DNA of 64,000 nt from Phycisphaerales bacterium (GTDB lineage: Bacteria > Planctomycetota > Phycisphaerae > Phycisphaerales > UBA1924). How positions within the stretch are numbered: the first letter of the stretch is position 1; the number at the start of each line of letters is the position of its first letter. The notes beneath the pieces are model-generated. The model was not told the origin of the DNA, ran no database searches, and was given only the letters and a program-made list of their open reading frames with translations. The translations under genes and the position numbers were made by a program. This document shows, piece after piece, positions 36,496-45,104 of this stretch. The stretch spans positions 50,856 through 114,855 of the forward strand of contig CANHCQ010000010.1 in the NCBI GenBank assembly GCA_947459215.1, in the 5' to 3' direction.

Positions 36496-36530
36496 AAAGC
36501 CCCGGGCTTCTGCCCGGGGCTTTGCGTTTC
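36496..36530. terminator. Bidirectional terminator between convergent genes
   Basis: Stem AAAGCCCCGGGC / GCCCGGGGCTTT with a 4-nt loop; T-rich on both strands. It serves the SurA-like gene and the last flagellin. Confidence 0.92.
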
Positions 36531-36572
36531 ATCTCACCCGATCTCTCGGGTTGGACCTGTCACTCTCGGGGA

Positions 36573-38081
36573 TTAGCCGAGCAACTGGAGGGCCGACTGG
36601 GGCGTCTGGTTCGACAGACCCAGGATGTTGGTCGAAGCGTTCACCAGGATCTGGCCGCGGGTGAGCTTGGCCGTTTCGGTGGCGAAGTCGGTATCACGGA
36701 TGATCGACTGAGCGGCCGTCGAGTTCTCAACCGCGACGCCGAGGCTGCGGACCGTCGCACCGATCGTGTTGGCCTGGAATGCGCCGAGGCGACCGGAGAG
36801 CGACGAGACCTGATTGAGAGCGGCGGTGACGATCTGCTGAGCCTGATCGGTGTTGCCGCTCACCACGTTGTTCGACTGGCCCGACGCCAGGCTATTGAGG
36901 TAGCCGAGGGCCGAGGTGCCGAGCTTTGATGCGACGACCGACTGGATACCGATCGAAACCTTGCCGGCGATGTCGACGTTGCCGCCGAGCTGGAACGAGG
37001 CGCCGCCGCCGGTGATGGTCATGGCGTTGGTGCCGACGCTGCCGAGCGTCTGGGACTGAGAGTTGCTGAGGGTGACCTCGACGTCGAGGAAGTCGGTGTT
37101 GATGCGGGCGGTCTTGCCGTTCGTGGTCGCGGCAACGCCGTTGATCGTGGCCTGAAGGTCCTTGCCCTTGTTGGTGATGGTGTTGGTCGCGGCCGAGAAG
37201 GCGAGGCGACGCGTCGTCTGTGAGGCCTGCGCGTTAGTGCTGTTCAGGTCGTAGACACCGATCTGTGCCGCGCCGGTGATGCCGCCGGCGTTCACCACGC
37301 GGAGGCTGGTGAAGTTGCTGGTGCCGAATTCGGTCGCGTCAAGACGGATGCCCGTGCCGGAAGTCTTGGCGGAGACGCCGGTGATGCTGGTGAAGCTGTT
37401 GATAGCGGCGGCAATGTTCGTCAGGCTAGTCGACGAGCTGAAAGTGAGCTGACGGGAACCCTTCGAGCCACCAACCTCGATCGTGAACTGGCTGCCGGCG
37501 GCGGTGTCGATCGCCGCAGCACCGAACGACATGAACATACCGCCCTGCTGGGCCGAGCCCGTGATGAGGACGTTCACGTTCTGGGTGCCATTGAACTTGG
37601 CGGCGTTGATCTTGTAGTCGCTAACGCCTGCGTTGACATTGCTGGTCTTGAAGTCGAAGTTGCCGTTCAGAAGCTTGATGCCCTGGAACGACGTCGAAGA
37701 TGCGACGCGGTCGATGGTCTGCAGGATCGAGTCGATCTGCAGCTGGTTGGCCTGCTTCTCCGAATCCGAGATGCCCGAAGTGCTGGCCGAGCTGGTGACC
37801 ATGCCCTGGAGCTGCGTGAGCAGGCCAGAGACTTCGCTCAGACCGCCAGCGGCGATGTTCACGACCTGGTCGGCGCGGTTGGCGTTGCTGATCGCGGTGT
37901 TCTTGCCGACGATTTCAGCGCCGAGGCTGTTGCTGGCGATGACACCGGCCGGGTCGTCCTTACCGCTGTTGATGCGGAGACCGGTGCTGAGGCGTTCCAG
38001 CGAGCTGGTGAGGCTCTGCTGGTTCTGGCCGAGCACGCGCTGAGCGATGAGCGACTGAACGTTTGTGTTAATGCGTCCCAT
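36573..38081 (-). CDS. Flagellin (paralogue 1)
   Basis: 502 residues, filament subunit exported by the flagellar type III system. The N-terminal D0/D1 (MGRINTNVQSLIAQRVLGQN, then LERLSTGLRINSGKDDPAG) and C-terminal D1/D0 (NTIGATVRSLGVAVENSTAA ... QILVNASTNILGLSNQ) are canonical. The middle has an IN-motif region (LTFSSSTSLTNIAAAINSFT). The ATG 38079-38081 has GGAGG at 10 nt; the longer frame upstream is not flagellin. It is nearest to paralogue 3 in sequence. Between it and paralogue 2 there are 422 bp with the paralogue-2 terminator, so it has its own promoter; none could be recognised. Confidence 0.96.
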   Translation of the reverse strand: MGRINTNVQSLIAQRVLGQNQQSLTSSLERLSTGLRINSGKDDPAGVIASNSLGAEIVGKNTAISNANRADQVVNIAAGGLSEVSGLLTQLQGMVTSSASTSGISDSEKQANQLQIDSILQTIDRVASSTSFQGIKLLNGNFDFKTSNVNAGVSDYKINAAKFNGTQNVNVLITGSAQQGGMFMSFGAAAIDTAAGSQFTIEVGGSKGSRQLTFSSSTSLTNIAAAINSFTSITGVSAKTSGTGIRLDATEFGTSNFTSLRVVNAGGITGAAQIGVYDLNSTNAQASQTTRRLAFSAATNTITNKGKDLQATINGVAATTNGKTARINTDFLDVEVTLSNSQSQTLGSVGTNAMTITGGGASFQLGGNVDIAGKVSIGIQSVVASKLGTSALGYLNSLASGQSNNVVSGNTDQAQQIVTAALNQVSSLSGRLGAFQANTIGATVRSLGVAVENSTAAQSIIRDTDFATETAKLTRGQILVNASTNILGLSNQTPQSALQLLG

Positions 38082-38407
38082 GGAACCGATTCCTCCGTGA
38101 TTCGATCTGCACGCGGGCCGGACTACTCGCCGCCGCGCCCTACTTGGTTCCGGTCCGGTGCATCCGCCCGTTCCGGAGTCGTCGTAGCGGCTGCCCGCCC
38201 CCGACGCGCTCACGCGGAACCGATCCGCGCCGCGCTCGCCCGTTCTCTCCACGCGAAGAGAACAGGCAGTCAGCATCGAGCATCGGGAACACAACCGCCC
38301 GCCGACAGCCCGACGCCCGTTCACGCCGCCTCGCGCGCCGGTCTGTGCAGGTTGGTCCGGGGCTTCCGAGTTGTTCTCGGAAGCCCCGCGGGTTCTCGGG
38401 TCGAAAC
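38082..38407. other. Flagellin 1 leader/promoter region
   Basis: 326 bp upstream of flagellin 1. No sigma-28-like TAAA-N15-GCCGATAA match was found by eye. No gene is seen. Confidence 0.35.
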
Positions 38408-38435
38408 GAAAAAACCCGCGAAAATCGCGGGTTTT
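38408..38435 (-). terminator. Rho-independent terminator of flagellin 2
   Basis: Stem AAAACCCGCG / CGCGGGTTTT-type with a short A-rich loop, flanked by A/T runs on both sides, about 70 bp after the flagellin 2 stop. Confidence 0.88.
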
Positions 38436-38503
38436 CAGGGTCCGAGTTACCGGATGGTGGGAGGGTCCGAGAGTTCAGGCCGCGGGGCCCGATCCTCTAT
38501 TCA

Positions 38504-40018
38504 TTAGCCCTGCAGCAGGCCCAGCACCGCCTGGGGCGACTGATTCGCGAGGCCCAGCACCTGGGTCGAGGCGTTGACCAGAATCTGCGAACGCGTCAGG
38601 CCAGCGGTCTCGGTCGCGAAGTCGGCGTCACGGATCACCGACTGGGCTGCGGTGCTGTTTTCAACCGCGACGCTGAGGCTGCGGATCGTGGCCCCGACAG
38701 TGTTGGACTGGAAGGCGCCAAGCCGGCCGCGGAGCGAAGAAACCTGCGAGATCGACTCTGCGATGATCGACTGGGCCTGTTCGGTATTGCCGGTGGCGAG
38801 ATTGTTTACCTGGCCAGCCGAGAGCGAGTTGAGGCGCCCGATTGCTGAGTTGCCCAGCATCGAGGACGCGACGGCTTGGATGCCGATCGAGACCTTGCTC
38901 GAAATGTTGACCTTGCCGCCCAGAGCGAAGTCTGCTCCGCCACCGGTGATGGTGAAGGCGTGCGTGCCGACCGGGCCGAGCGTCTGTGCGGCGCTGTTGC
39001 CCAGCGTGACCTCAACGTCGAGGAAGTCGGTATTGATCCGAGCGGTTTTTCCTTCCGAGGTCGTGAGGATGCCGTTCACCGTGGCCTGCACGTCCTTGCC
39101 AAACGCGATCTTGGCATTGCCCAGAGTGCTGTACTGCACCTTGGACAGGGTATTGGCGGCATTGGCGTTCGTCGGTTGGAGGGTGTAAAGGCCCTGCTGA
39201 CCGCCCGAGGCGATCCCGCCGTCATTGATGACCCTGATCGAGGCGTACTGCGAGCGACCGAACTTGGTGCTGGCGAGCTTGATGCCCGTGCCGCTGACGG
39301 TGGCTTGCACGCCGGTCACACTGGTGAACGTGTTGATAGCACCAGCGATGTTCGTGAGGCTGGTCGAAGAAGAGAAGGTGAACTGGCGGTTGCCCACCGA
39401 GCCGCCGATCTCGATGGTGAACTGGCTGTTGGTGTTCGTGTCGATGGTGGAGGCACCGAAGGACAGGAACATGCCGCCTTGCTGTGCCGAGCCGGTGACC
39501 AGCACGTCGACATTGAGGCTGCCGCCCGTGTACTTGGCGGCATTCACCTTGTAGTCCGAGATACCGGCGTTGACGTTGCTGGTCTTGAAGTCGAAGTTGC
39601 CGTTGAGGAGCTTGATGCCCTGAAAGGACGTTGCGGAGGCGATGCGATCGATCGTCTGGAGGATCGAGTCCACCTGCAGCTGGTTGGCCTGACGCTCCGC
39701 GGCAGAGATGCCGGCGGTCGAGGCCGAGCTGGTGACCAGGCCCTGGAGCTCGGTCAAGAGAGAGGAGACCTCACCCAAGCCGCCCTCGGCGATGTTGATC
39801 ACCTGATCGGCGCGGGTGGCGTTGGCGATGGCTTGGTTGGCGCCCTTGATCTCGGACCGAAGGTTCTCGCTGGCGATGAGGCCGGCGGGGTCGTCTTTGC
39901 CGCTGCTGATCTTCAGGCCAGTGCTGAGCCGCTCGAGCGACTGGGCGAGCGACTTTTGGTTGCTAGTCAGGACACGCTGAGCGATGAGCGACTGCACGTT
40001 CGTGTTGATGCGACCCAT
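38504..40018 (-). CDS. Flagellin (paralogue 2)
   Basis: 504 residues. Same layout as paralogues 1 and 3: MGRINTNVQSLIAQRVLTSN, LSTGLKISSGKDDPAGLIA, shared block GIKLLNGNFDFKTSNVNAG and a TGSAQQGGMFLSFGA block in the central region, and the C-terminal QILVNASTQVLGLANQSPQ. It diverges mostly in the surface-exposed middle (about residues 250-340). The ATG 40016-40018 follows GGGAGG at 6 nt. A sigma-28-like promoter lies about 165 bp upstream and a GGA-loop hairpin sits in the leader, suggesting flagellar-class and CsrA control (inference). Confidence 0.96.
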   Translation of the reverse strand: MGRINTNVQSLIAQRVLTSNQKSLAQSLERLSTGLKISSGKDDPAGLIASENLRSEIKGANQAIANATRADQVINIAEGGLGEVSSLLTELQGLVTSSASTAGISAAERQANQLQVDSILQTIDRIASATSFQGIKLLNGNFDFKTSNVNAGISDYKVNAAKYTGGSLNVDVLVTGSAQQGGMFLSFGASTIDTNTNSQFTIEIGGSVGNRQFTFSSSTSLTNIAGAINTFTSVTGVQATVSGTGIKLASTKFGRSQYASIRVINDGGIASGGQQGLYTLQPTNANAANTLSKVQYSTLGNAKIAFGKDVQATVNGILTTSEGKTARINTDFLDVEVTLGNSAAQTLGPVGTHAFTITGGGADFALGGKVNISSKVSIGIQAVASSMLGNSAIGRLNSLSAGQVNNLATGNTEQAQSIIAESISQVSSLRGRLGAFQSNTVGATIRSLSVAVENSTAAQSVIRDADFATETAGLTRSQILVNASTQVLGLANQSPQAVLGLLQG

Positions 40019-40090
40019 GACAAACCTCCCTGCGGGTCGGTCGGCTTAGGCGTGTGCCGAGGGCCGACCGCCGTCGAGAACCAGATCCGG

Positions 40091-40115
40091 AACCTACTTC
40101 CGGGTCCTGAAGGTT
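40091..40115 (-). promoter_or_regulatory. Leader hairpin with GGA loop, possible CsrA site (flagellin 2)
   Basis: On the minus strand AACC-TTC pairs with GAA-(GTA)-GGTT around loop AGGACCCG. A GGA in a hairpin loop is the CsrA recognition element; the ribosome site (CAGGGAGG) near the ATG offers a second GGA. Confidence 0.45.
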
Positions 40116-40182
40116 CGCAATCCCTTGCGACCCTCACATCTCGCCCAGAACGCACAAGCGTTACAGACGACACGCAGTCCGA

Positions 40183-40210
40183 AAATCGGCGGCAGCAGGG
40201 GGTGGTTTGA
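40183..40210 (-). promoter_or_regulatory. Sigma-28 (FliA)-type promoter of flagellin 2
   Basis: Minus-strand CAAA, 15 nt, GCCGATTT, against the sigma-28 consensus TAAA-N15-GCCGATAA. Start of RNA would be near 40176, giving a leader of about 160 nt. Confidence 0.7.
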
Positions 40211-40251
40211 GTCGTCTGATAAAAAATGCGATCGAAAGGCCAGCGAAGCGC

Positions 40252-40292
40252 AAAAACATGCCAGCCCCGGGCAGAACAGACCCGGGGCCGGC
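40252..40292 (-). terminator. Rho-independent terminator of flagellin 3
   Basis: Minus-strand stem CCGGCCCCGGGT...GCCCGGGGCTGG followed by CATGTTTTTG, about 45 bp after the flagellin 3 stop. Confidence 0.85.
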
Positions 40293-40335
40293 GTGAAGGT
40301 TTAAATCGTTCTCAAATAGGACTTTATGTTTTCAA

Positions 40336-41853
40336 TTAGCCGAGCAGCTGTAGGGCCGACTGGGGCGTCTGGTTGGCCAGGCCCAGGATGTTGGTCGAGG
40401 CGTTGACCAAAATCTGCGAGCGGGTGAGGCCCGCGGTCTCGGTCGCGAAGTCGCTGTCACGGATCACCGACTGCGCCGCGGTGCTGTTCTCGACGGCGAC
40501 GCCGAGGTTGCGGATCGTGGCTCCGATGGTGTTGGACTGGAAGGCACCGAGGCGGCCAGCGAGCGACGAGACCTGGCTGATCGCCGCGGTAACGATCTGC
40601 TGGGCCTGGTCGGTATTGCCGGTGACGAGGTTCTGCCCCTGACCGGACGCAAGGCTGCTGAGGTAGCCAAGTGCGGCTGTGCCGAGCTTGCTCGACCCGA
40701 CGGACTGGATGCCGATGGAAACCTTGCCGGCGATGTCGACGTTGCCGCCGAGCTGGAACGAGGCACCGCCGCCAGTGATGGCCATCGCGGGCGAGCCGCC
40801 GCCGACGGGGCCCAGCATGCGAGCCTGGGTGTCGGTGAGGGTGACCTCCACGTCAAGGAAGTCGCTGTTGACTCGGGCGGTTTTGCCGTTGGCGGTGGCG
40901 GTCACACCGTTGATCGTGGCCTGGAGATCCTTGCCCTTACTGGTCTTGGTGTTGGTAATGGCGGTGAACTGCTGTTTGGTTCCGGTGTTCGCGGCGGCGG
41001 TATTAGAAGCCTGAAGATCGTAAATACCCTGCTGACCGGCCTGGGCGATGCCACCGGCGTTTACGACGCGAAGGCTGGTGAAGTTCGCGGAGCCGAATTC
41101 GGTGGCGTCGAGACGGATACCGGTGCCGGAGACCGTGGCTTTAGCGCCGGTGATGCTGGTGAAGCTGTTGATGGCGGCGGCGATATTCGTGAGGCTGGTT
41201 GAGGAGCTGAATGTGAGCTGGCGAGTGCCCTGGCCGCCGCCGACTTCGACGGTGAACTGGCTGCCGGTGGCGGTGTCGATCGACGACGCGCCGAAGGACA
41301 GGAACATGCCGCCCTGCTGGGCGGAACCTGTCACCAGCACGTTGACGTTGAGGGCGCTGCCGTTGTACTTGGCGGCGTTGATCTTGTAATCGGCGACACC
41401 GGCCGCGATCGAGCTGGTCTTGAAGTCGAAATTGCCGTTCAGGAGCTTGATGCCCTGGAAGGAGGTCGAAGAGGAGATGCGGTCGATCGTCTGCAGGATG
41501 GAATCCACCTGCAGCTGATTGGCCTGACGCTCTGCCTGGGAAAGACCGGCGGTGCTGCTGCTGCTGGTGACCAGGCCCTGCAGCTGGGTGAGCAGGCCCG
41601 AGACTTCGGTCAGGCCGCCGGCGGCGATGTTCACCACCTGGTCGGCACGATTCGAGTTGCTGATGGCGGCGTTCTTGCCGATGATCTCGGCGCCGAGGTT
41701 GTTGCTGGCGATGAGACCGGCCGGATCATCCTTGCCGCTGTTGATGCGAAGACCCGTGCTCAGGCGCTCGAGCGACTGGGCGAGCGACTTTTGGTTGCCC
41801 CCCAAGACGCGCTGCGCGACGAGCGACTGAACGTTGGTATTGATACGGCCCAT
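40336..41853 (-). CDS. Flagellin (paralogue 3)
   Basis: 505 residues. Canonical N-terminus MGRINTNVQSLVAQRVLGGN and C-terminus QILVNASTNILGLANQTPQS. It shares long stretches with paralogue 1 (for example LTFSSSTSLTNIAAAINSFT and IRLDATEFG) and slightly fewer with 2. An in-frame GTG-like start three codons upstream (MFVMGR) is possible, but the ATG 41851-41853 has the usual GGGAGG upstream. The leader contains a sigma-28-like promoter and a long hairpin. Own terminator. Confidence 0.96.
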   Translation of the reverse strand: MGRINTNVQSLVAQRVLGGNQKSLAQSLERLSTGLRINSGKDDPAGLIASNNLGAEIIGKNAAISNSNRADQVVNIAAGGLTEVSGLLTQLQGLVTSSSSTAGLSQAERQANQLQVDSILQTIDRISSSTSFQGIKLLNGNFDFKTSSIAAGVADYKINAAKYNGSALNVNVLVTGSAQQGGMFLSFGASSIDTATGSQFTVEVGGGQGTRQLTFSSSTSLTNIAAAINSFTSITGAKATVSGTGIRLDATEFGSANFTSLRVVNAGGIAQAGQQGIYDLQASNTAAANTGTKQQFTAITNTKTSKGKDLQATINGVTATANGKTARVNSDFLDVEVTLTDTQARMLGPVGGGSPAMAITGGGASFQLGGNVDIAGKVSIGIQSVGSSKLGTAALGYLSSLASGQGQNLVTGNTDQAQQIVTAAISQVSSLAGRLGAFQSNTIGATIRNLGVAVENSTAAQSVIRDSDFATETAGLTRSQILVNASTNILGLANQTPQSALQLLG

Positions 41854-41918
41854 GACGAACAAACCTCCCTGTCTGCTGCGGCCGGGGCAATGGCCTTCAC
41901 GCCGCCCCGAGCTCTAGT

Positions 41919-41953
41919 ACGTCCGTTTCGCAGCGTCCGCGTGGAACGGACGT
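41919..41953 (-). promoter_or_regulatory. Leader hairpin with GGA loop (flagellin 3)
   Basis: Arms ACGTCCGTT / AACGGACGT (9 bp, perfect) enclose a loop that reads CCACGCGGACGCTGCGA on the minus strand, with a GGA inside. Possible CsrA-binding or RNA-stability element. Confidence 0.45.
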
Positions 41954-42051
41954 TGAACTCTTCGGACCCGGACAACCGGACCCGACGCCCGGGAAACGCT
42001 CCCGGTCGGCCGCCGCTTTCGGACCATCCGAAAACACGCGGACACGCTCAA

Positions 42052-42079
42052 GGATCGGAGGCACAGGGTTCCGGGTTTA
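42052..42079 (-). promoter_or_regulatory. Sigma-28-like promoter of flagellin 3
   Basis: Minus-strand TAAA, 16 nt, TCCGATCC. It is a weaker match than the flagellin 2 promoter but sits at a similar distance (about 200 bp) from the ATG. Confidence 0.5.
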
Positions 42080-42161
42080 TGGGCTGTAGCACGAGATGCA
42101 CCGGGTGGTCCGTCTGTTCCGTTTGGTGAAACTTCGCGGGCTGCGCCCGGTCCGGTAAACG

Positions 42162-42190
42162 AAAAACCCCGGCCCAAATCGGGCCGGGGT
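42162..42190 (-). terminator. Rho-independent terminator of flagellin 4
   Basis: Stem ACCCCGGCCC / GGGCCGGGGT with a 4-nt loop and TTTT on the minus strand, about 95 bp after the flagellin 4 stop. Confidence 0.92.
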
Positions 42191-42286
42191 CCTGAGACTT
42201 CGTCGTGATAACCGTCGCCCGCGCTTACAACTCACGCGGCCTGCTCTGCGAAACCGGCGGACACGCTCAAGTCCGCACGCTCGGCA

Positions 42287-43849
42287 TCATCCCTGCAGGA
42301 GCTGCAGAACGCTCTGGCTGCTCGCATTTGCCAACTGCAGCACGGTCGTGCCCGACTGGCTCAGAATCTGTGCCCGGGTCAGGCCCGCCGTCTCGGACGC
42401 GAAGTCGGCATCGCGAATCGCGCTGTTGCTGGCAGTGAGGTTCTCGAGCGAGCTCGTCAGCGATCGGGCGTTCGGGTCCAGCACGTTTCGCTGGAAAGCT
42501 CCCAAGCGTCCGCGGAGCTGGCTGATCTCATCGATCGCCTTCTCGAGGATGTCGCTGGACTGCGTGAAGTCCTTGCGGGCGACCGCGGCTGCGATGGAGT
42601 TGTTCTGGCCCGTCGAGAGCGAGTTCAGGTACTGGATCGCGCCGTTCACCAGCGTGCCACCCAGGTTCGAGGCGGCAATGCTCTGCATGCCGAAGTTAGC
42701 CTGCTGCAGCGCCGACACGTCCGGCCCGAGCTGGAAGAGGCTGCCGCCGCCGGTGATGTAGAAGTTGCTCGGGGTGCCCGACGGATTGGTGGCGAAGCTG
42801 GAGGAGAGCAGGAGGTCCGCCGAGAGGCTCGACGAGTTGACCTTGATCTTCAGGCCTTCACCGGTCGCGAGGTTGCCGTTGACCAGTGCTTGGACGTCCC
42901 GGCCTTCGTCCCGCTGCGCGACGGTGACCGTGCCGCCGCCGATCAGGCCGGCCCAGCCAAAGGGCGGGGAAGCGGGCGGGGCGGCGTTGTTGACGAGCTT
43001 GTAGAGGTTCGGCGAGAAGGTATCGGCGGGGGCGGCGGGTGCGCCAAGGCGCTTCACGGTCACGAAGCCCGCGGTGCCGAAGTCCGAAGACGAGAAGACC
43101 ATGCCGCTGATCGGGTTGCCGTTGATCAGGCTGGCCTTCACGCCGGTGAGACTGGTGAGATTGTTGACGGCGGCGACGACGCTGGTGAGGCTGGTGCCGC
43201 TGGTGATCGTGATGTCCTGCACCCCGCGGATGCCGCCGATCTGGAGCGTGGTGGAGCTCAAGATAGTGCCGGCGCCGCTGGGGGGCTTGAAGTAGAGGTT
43301 GGCGGTCTGGGCCGAGGCGACGACATCGACGTTGACATTAAGCGTCTGCTGGTTGACGAACGAGGCGTTCCAGACCTGGGCCTGAACGATGTTGGAGGGG
43401 TTGATGCCCGAGAGGGTGTAGTCCAGCCCGCCGTTGAGCAGCTTCAGCGAGCCGAAGCTGGCGGTGTTGGAGATGCGTGTGATCGACTGGATGGCCGAGT
43501 CGATCTGGAGCTGGTTGGCGGTTCGCTCGGCCTCGGAGTTGGCGCCGGTGTTGGCGGACTCGACGATGAGGGCCTTGATCGAGTTGAGCAGATCGCTCAC
43601 TTCCGACAGCGAAGCCTCGGTGGTCGCGATGACGTTCGCGGCGCGATCCGAGTTGCGGATGCCCTGGTTTACGCCCTCGATGTTGGCGCGCAGGCGTTCG
43701 CTGATGATGAGCCCGGCGGGATCATCGGCTCCGCGGTTGATGCGAAGACCGGTGCTGAGCCGTTCGAAGCGGGTTTGCAGCTCGCTCTGAACGGTGCGCA
43801 GATTCCGCTGCGCGATCACGCTCGGGATGTTGGTGTTGATTCGGGCCAT
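42287..43849 (-). CDS. Flagellin (divergent paralogue 4)
   Basis: 520 residues; the flagellin directly downstream of csrA. It starts MARINTNIPSVIAQRNLRTV, differing from the MGRINTNVQSL start of the other three. The middle has a Pro/Ala-rich insertion (about residues 275-300) and the C-terminus ends NASSQSVLQLLQG. It may be a minor or junction-near filament subunit, or the ancestral copy (inference). ATG 43847-43849 has GGAGG at 7 nt. There is no terminator between csrA and this gene (99-bp gap), so it is probably read from the fliW-csrA transcript. Confidence 0.95.
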   Translation of the reverse strand: MARINTNIPSVIAQRNLRTVQSELQTRFERLSTGLRINRGADDPAGLIISERLRANIEGVNQGIRNSDRAANVIATTEASLSEVSDLLNSIKALIVESANTGANSEAERTANQLQIDSAIQSITRISNTASFGSLKLLNGGLDYTLSGINPSNIVQAQVWNASFVNQQTLNVNVDVVASAQTANLYFKPPSGAGTILSSTTLQIGGIRGVQDITITSGTSLTSVVAAVNNLTSLTGVKASLINGNPISGMVFSSSDFGTAGFVTVKRLGAPAAPADTFSPNLYKLVNNAAPPASPPFGWAGLIGGGTVTVAQRDEGRDVQALVNGNLATGEGLKIKVNSSSLSADLLLSSSFATNPSGTPSNFYITGGGSLFQLGPDVSALQQANFGMQSIAASNLGGTLVNGAIQYLNSLSTGQNNSIAAAVARKDFTQSSDILEKAIDEISQLRGRLGAFQRNVLDPNARSLTSSLENLTASNSAIRDADFASETAGLTRAQILSQSGTTVLQLANASSQSVLQLLQG

Positions 43850-43948
43850 TGCAATCCTCCGTGATTGCGGTGTCTAGAACAGTCGGTCAGGTGGAAGGTG
43901 TGTCGGGGCCTGCCGGGATGGGACGCGAGAGACGAACAAGAGATTGGC

Positions 43949-44302
43949 TTACGCCGTGCGGGAATCGATCCGCATCGACGGCGGGGTTTCGGCGTTGGGC
44001 AAAATCCGGGCCGGGCCGGCGGCCAGGCGTGCGGTCTTGGCCGCGTTGGTATTGGTCTTGGCCGGGCCGGGCGAGATCGCGGGGCGCTCGATCGAAGCGA
44101 TCGCGGCGTCCGGCGACATCGACTTGGCGGCCTGACGGTTCTCCGCCTTGATCGCCTCGTACACCTCCTTGCGGTGCACGGCGATCTTGGTGGGAGCGGT
44201 GATCCCGAGACGGACCTTGTCGCCGCGGATGTCCACCACGGTGATCTCGATCTCGTCCCCGATCATGATTGTCTCGTCGCGTTGACGGGAGAGGACCAGC
44301 AT
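43949..44302 (-). CDS. csrA: Carbon storage/translational regulator CsrA with C-terminal extension
   Basis: 117 residues. Residues 1-62 are a normal Csr[41 protein letters not shown], with the RNA-binding Leu4/Arg6 strand and the Arg-Lys patch. The remaining about 55 residues are an Ala/Pro/Thr-rich extension (for example [20 protein letters not shown]) not found in the usual 60-75 residue protein. CsrA binds GGA in mRNA leaders and blocks flagellin translation. ATG 44300-44302 has AAGGAGG 6 nt upstream. It follows fliW directly, the standard arrangement. Confidence 0.95.
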   Translation of the reverse strand: MLVLSRQRDETIMIGDEIEITVVDIRGDKVRLGITAPTKIAVHRKEVYEAIKAENRQAAKSMSPDAAIASIERPAISPGPAKTNTNAAKTARLAAGPARILPNAETPPSMRIDSRTA

Positions 44303-44484
44303 GAAGAGCCTCCTTGCCCTGGGTGCTGCCCGCGTCGTACGAAGCGGGTGGGTGAAGGACTGGAGAAGCGCACGCCGAGCCGCCGGGCCGGAACGGCCGC
44401 GGACGATTCGCAGAGTTGACTTCGTGCGTTCTCATCAAGAGTCCCCGGTGCGCTCCGTCGCTCCGGGGTGTGAAGACCGGTGAT

Positions 44485-44937
44485 TCAGGCCGACATCGCG
44501 CGGCGAGGAACCGCGGCGCCGACCGTCATGAGCGGGTGACGCACCGTCCAACGCTTCTCGGCCAGCACCATCTGCTCGCCGACGCGGGTGATCGTGTTGA
44601 TCACCAGCGGGCCCTGCAGATTGCCCGTCAGTTGGCGGTCGATCTTGTTGACGACGACAAACACCTGCGCGTCGTCGAGCTTGTCCAGGTGCAGCTCGCC
44701 CATCTGCTCGGGCCGGATCGGCACCGAGTAGTCGGGGACGAAGATCATCGGATCGGTGACCACGAACGCGAGGTCCGGGTCCTCCACCGACTGCAGCCAG
44801 AAGAAGCACGCGTCTTCCGCCGGCTCAAGCAGGCAGAACTTCGTGAACTCTCCAAAGCCCAGGAGACCCTTCGGGAAGGTGATCACGCGATCATCGCTGA
44901 TCGTCACCGTTCCGAACCTGCTCGTCCGAACTTCCAT
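44485..44937 (-). CDS. fliW: Flagellar assembly factor FliW
   Basis: 150 residues. FliW binds either flagellin or CsrA, so that free flagellin releases repression. The family pattern is FPKGLLGFGEFTKFCLLEP (about 20-38), FFWLQSVEDPDLAFVVTDP and VVVNKIDRQLTGNLQGPLVI. The ATG 44935-44937 (MEVRTSRFGTVTI) is chosen over the upstream start as it follows GGGAG and matches the family N-terminus. It is 182 bp upstream of csrA on the same strand. Confidence 0.95.
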   Translation of the reverse strand: MEVRTSRFGTVTISDDRVITFPKGLLGFGEFTKFCLLEPAEDACFFWLQSVEDPDLAFVVTDPMIFVPDYSVPIRPEQMGELHLDKLDDAQVFVVVNKIDRQLTGNLQGPLVINTITRVGEQMVLAEKRWTVRHPLMTVGAAVPRRAMSA

Positions 44938-45104
44938 GTCGCGCTCCCGCGATGCGGCCTTCTCGATTCCCAACCCTGCAAAGATCGCTCCGGCCTCCGT
45001 GGCCGGCGACTTCCTGTCGCTCGAATCTCCCGGGGCCGTGCCGGGTCGAGCCTCTCGATCAATCTCGCGGTCGCGCCTTCCGACGCATCGCGGGGGGGTG
45101 GGGG

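Noticed and set aside
36573..41853. Flagellin repeats as an assembly artefact
   Set aside because: The paralogues differ throughout the middle region and in their leaders and terminators, so they are real separate genes.
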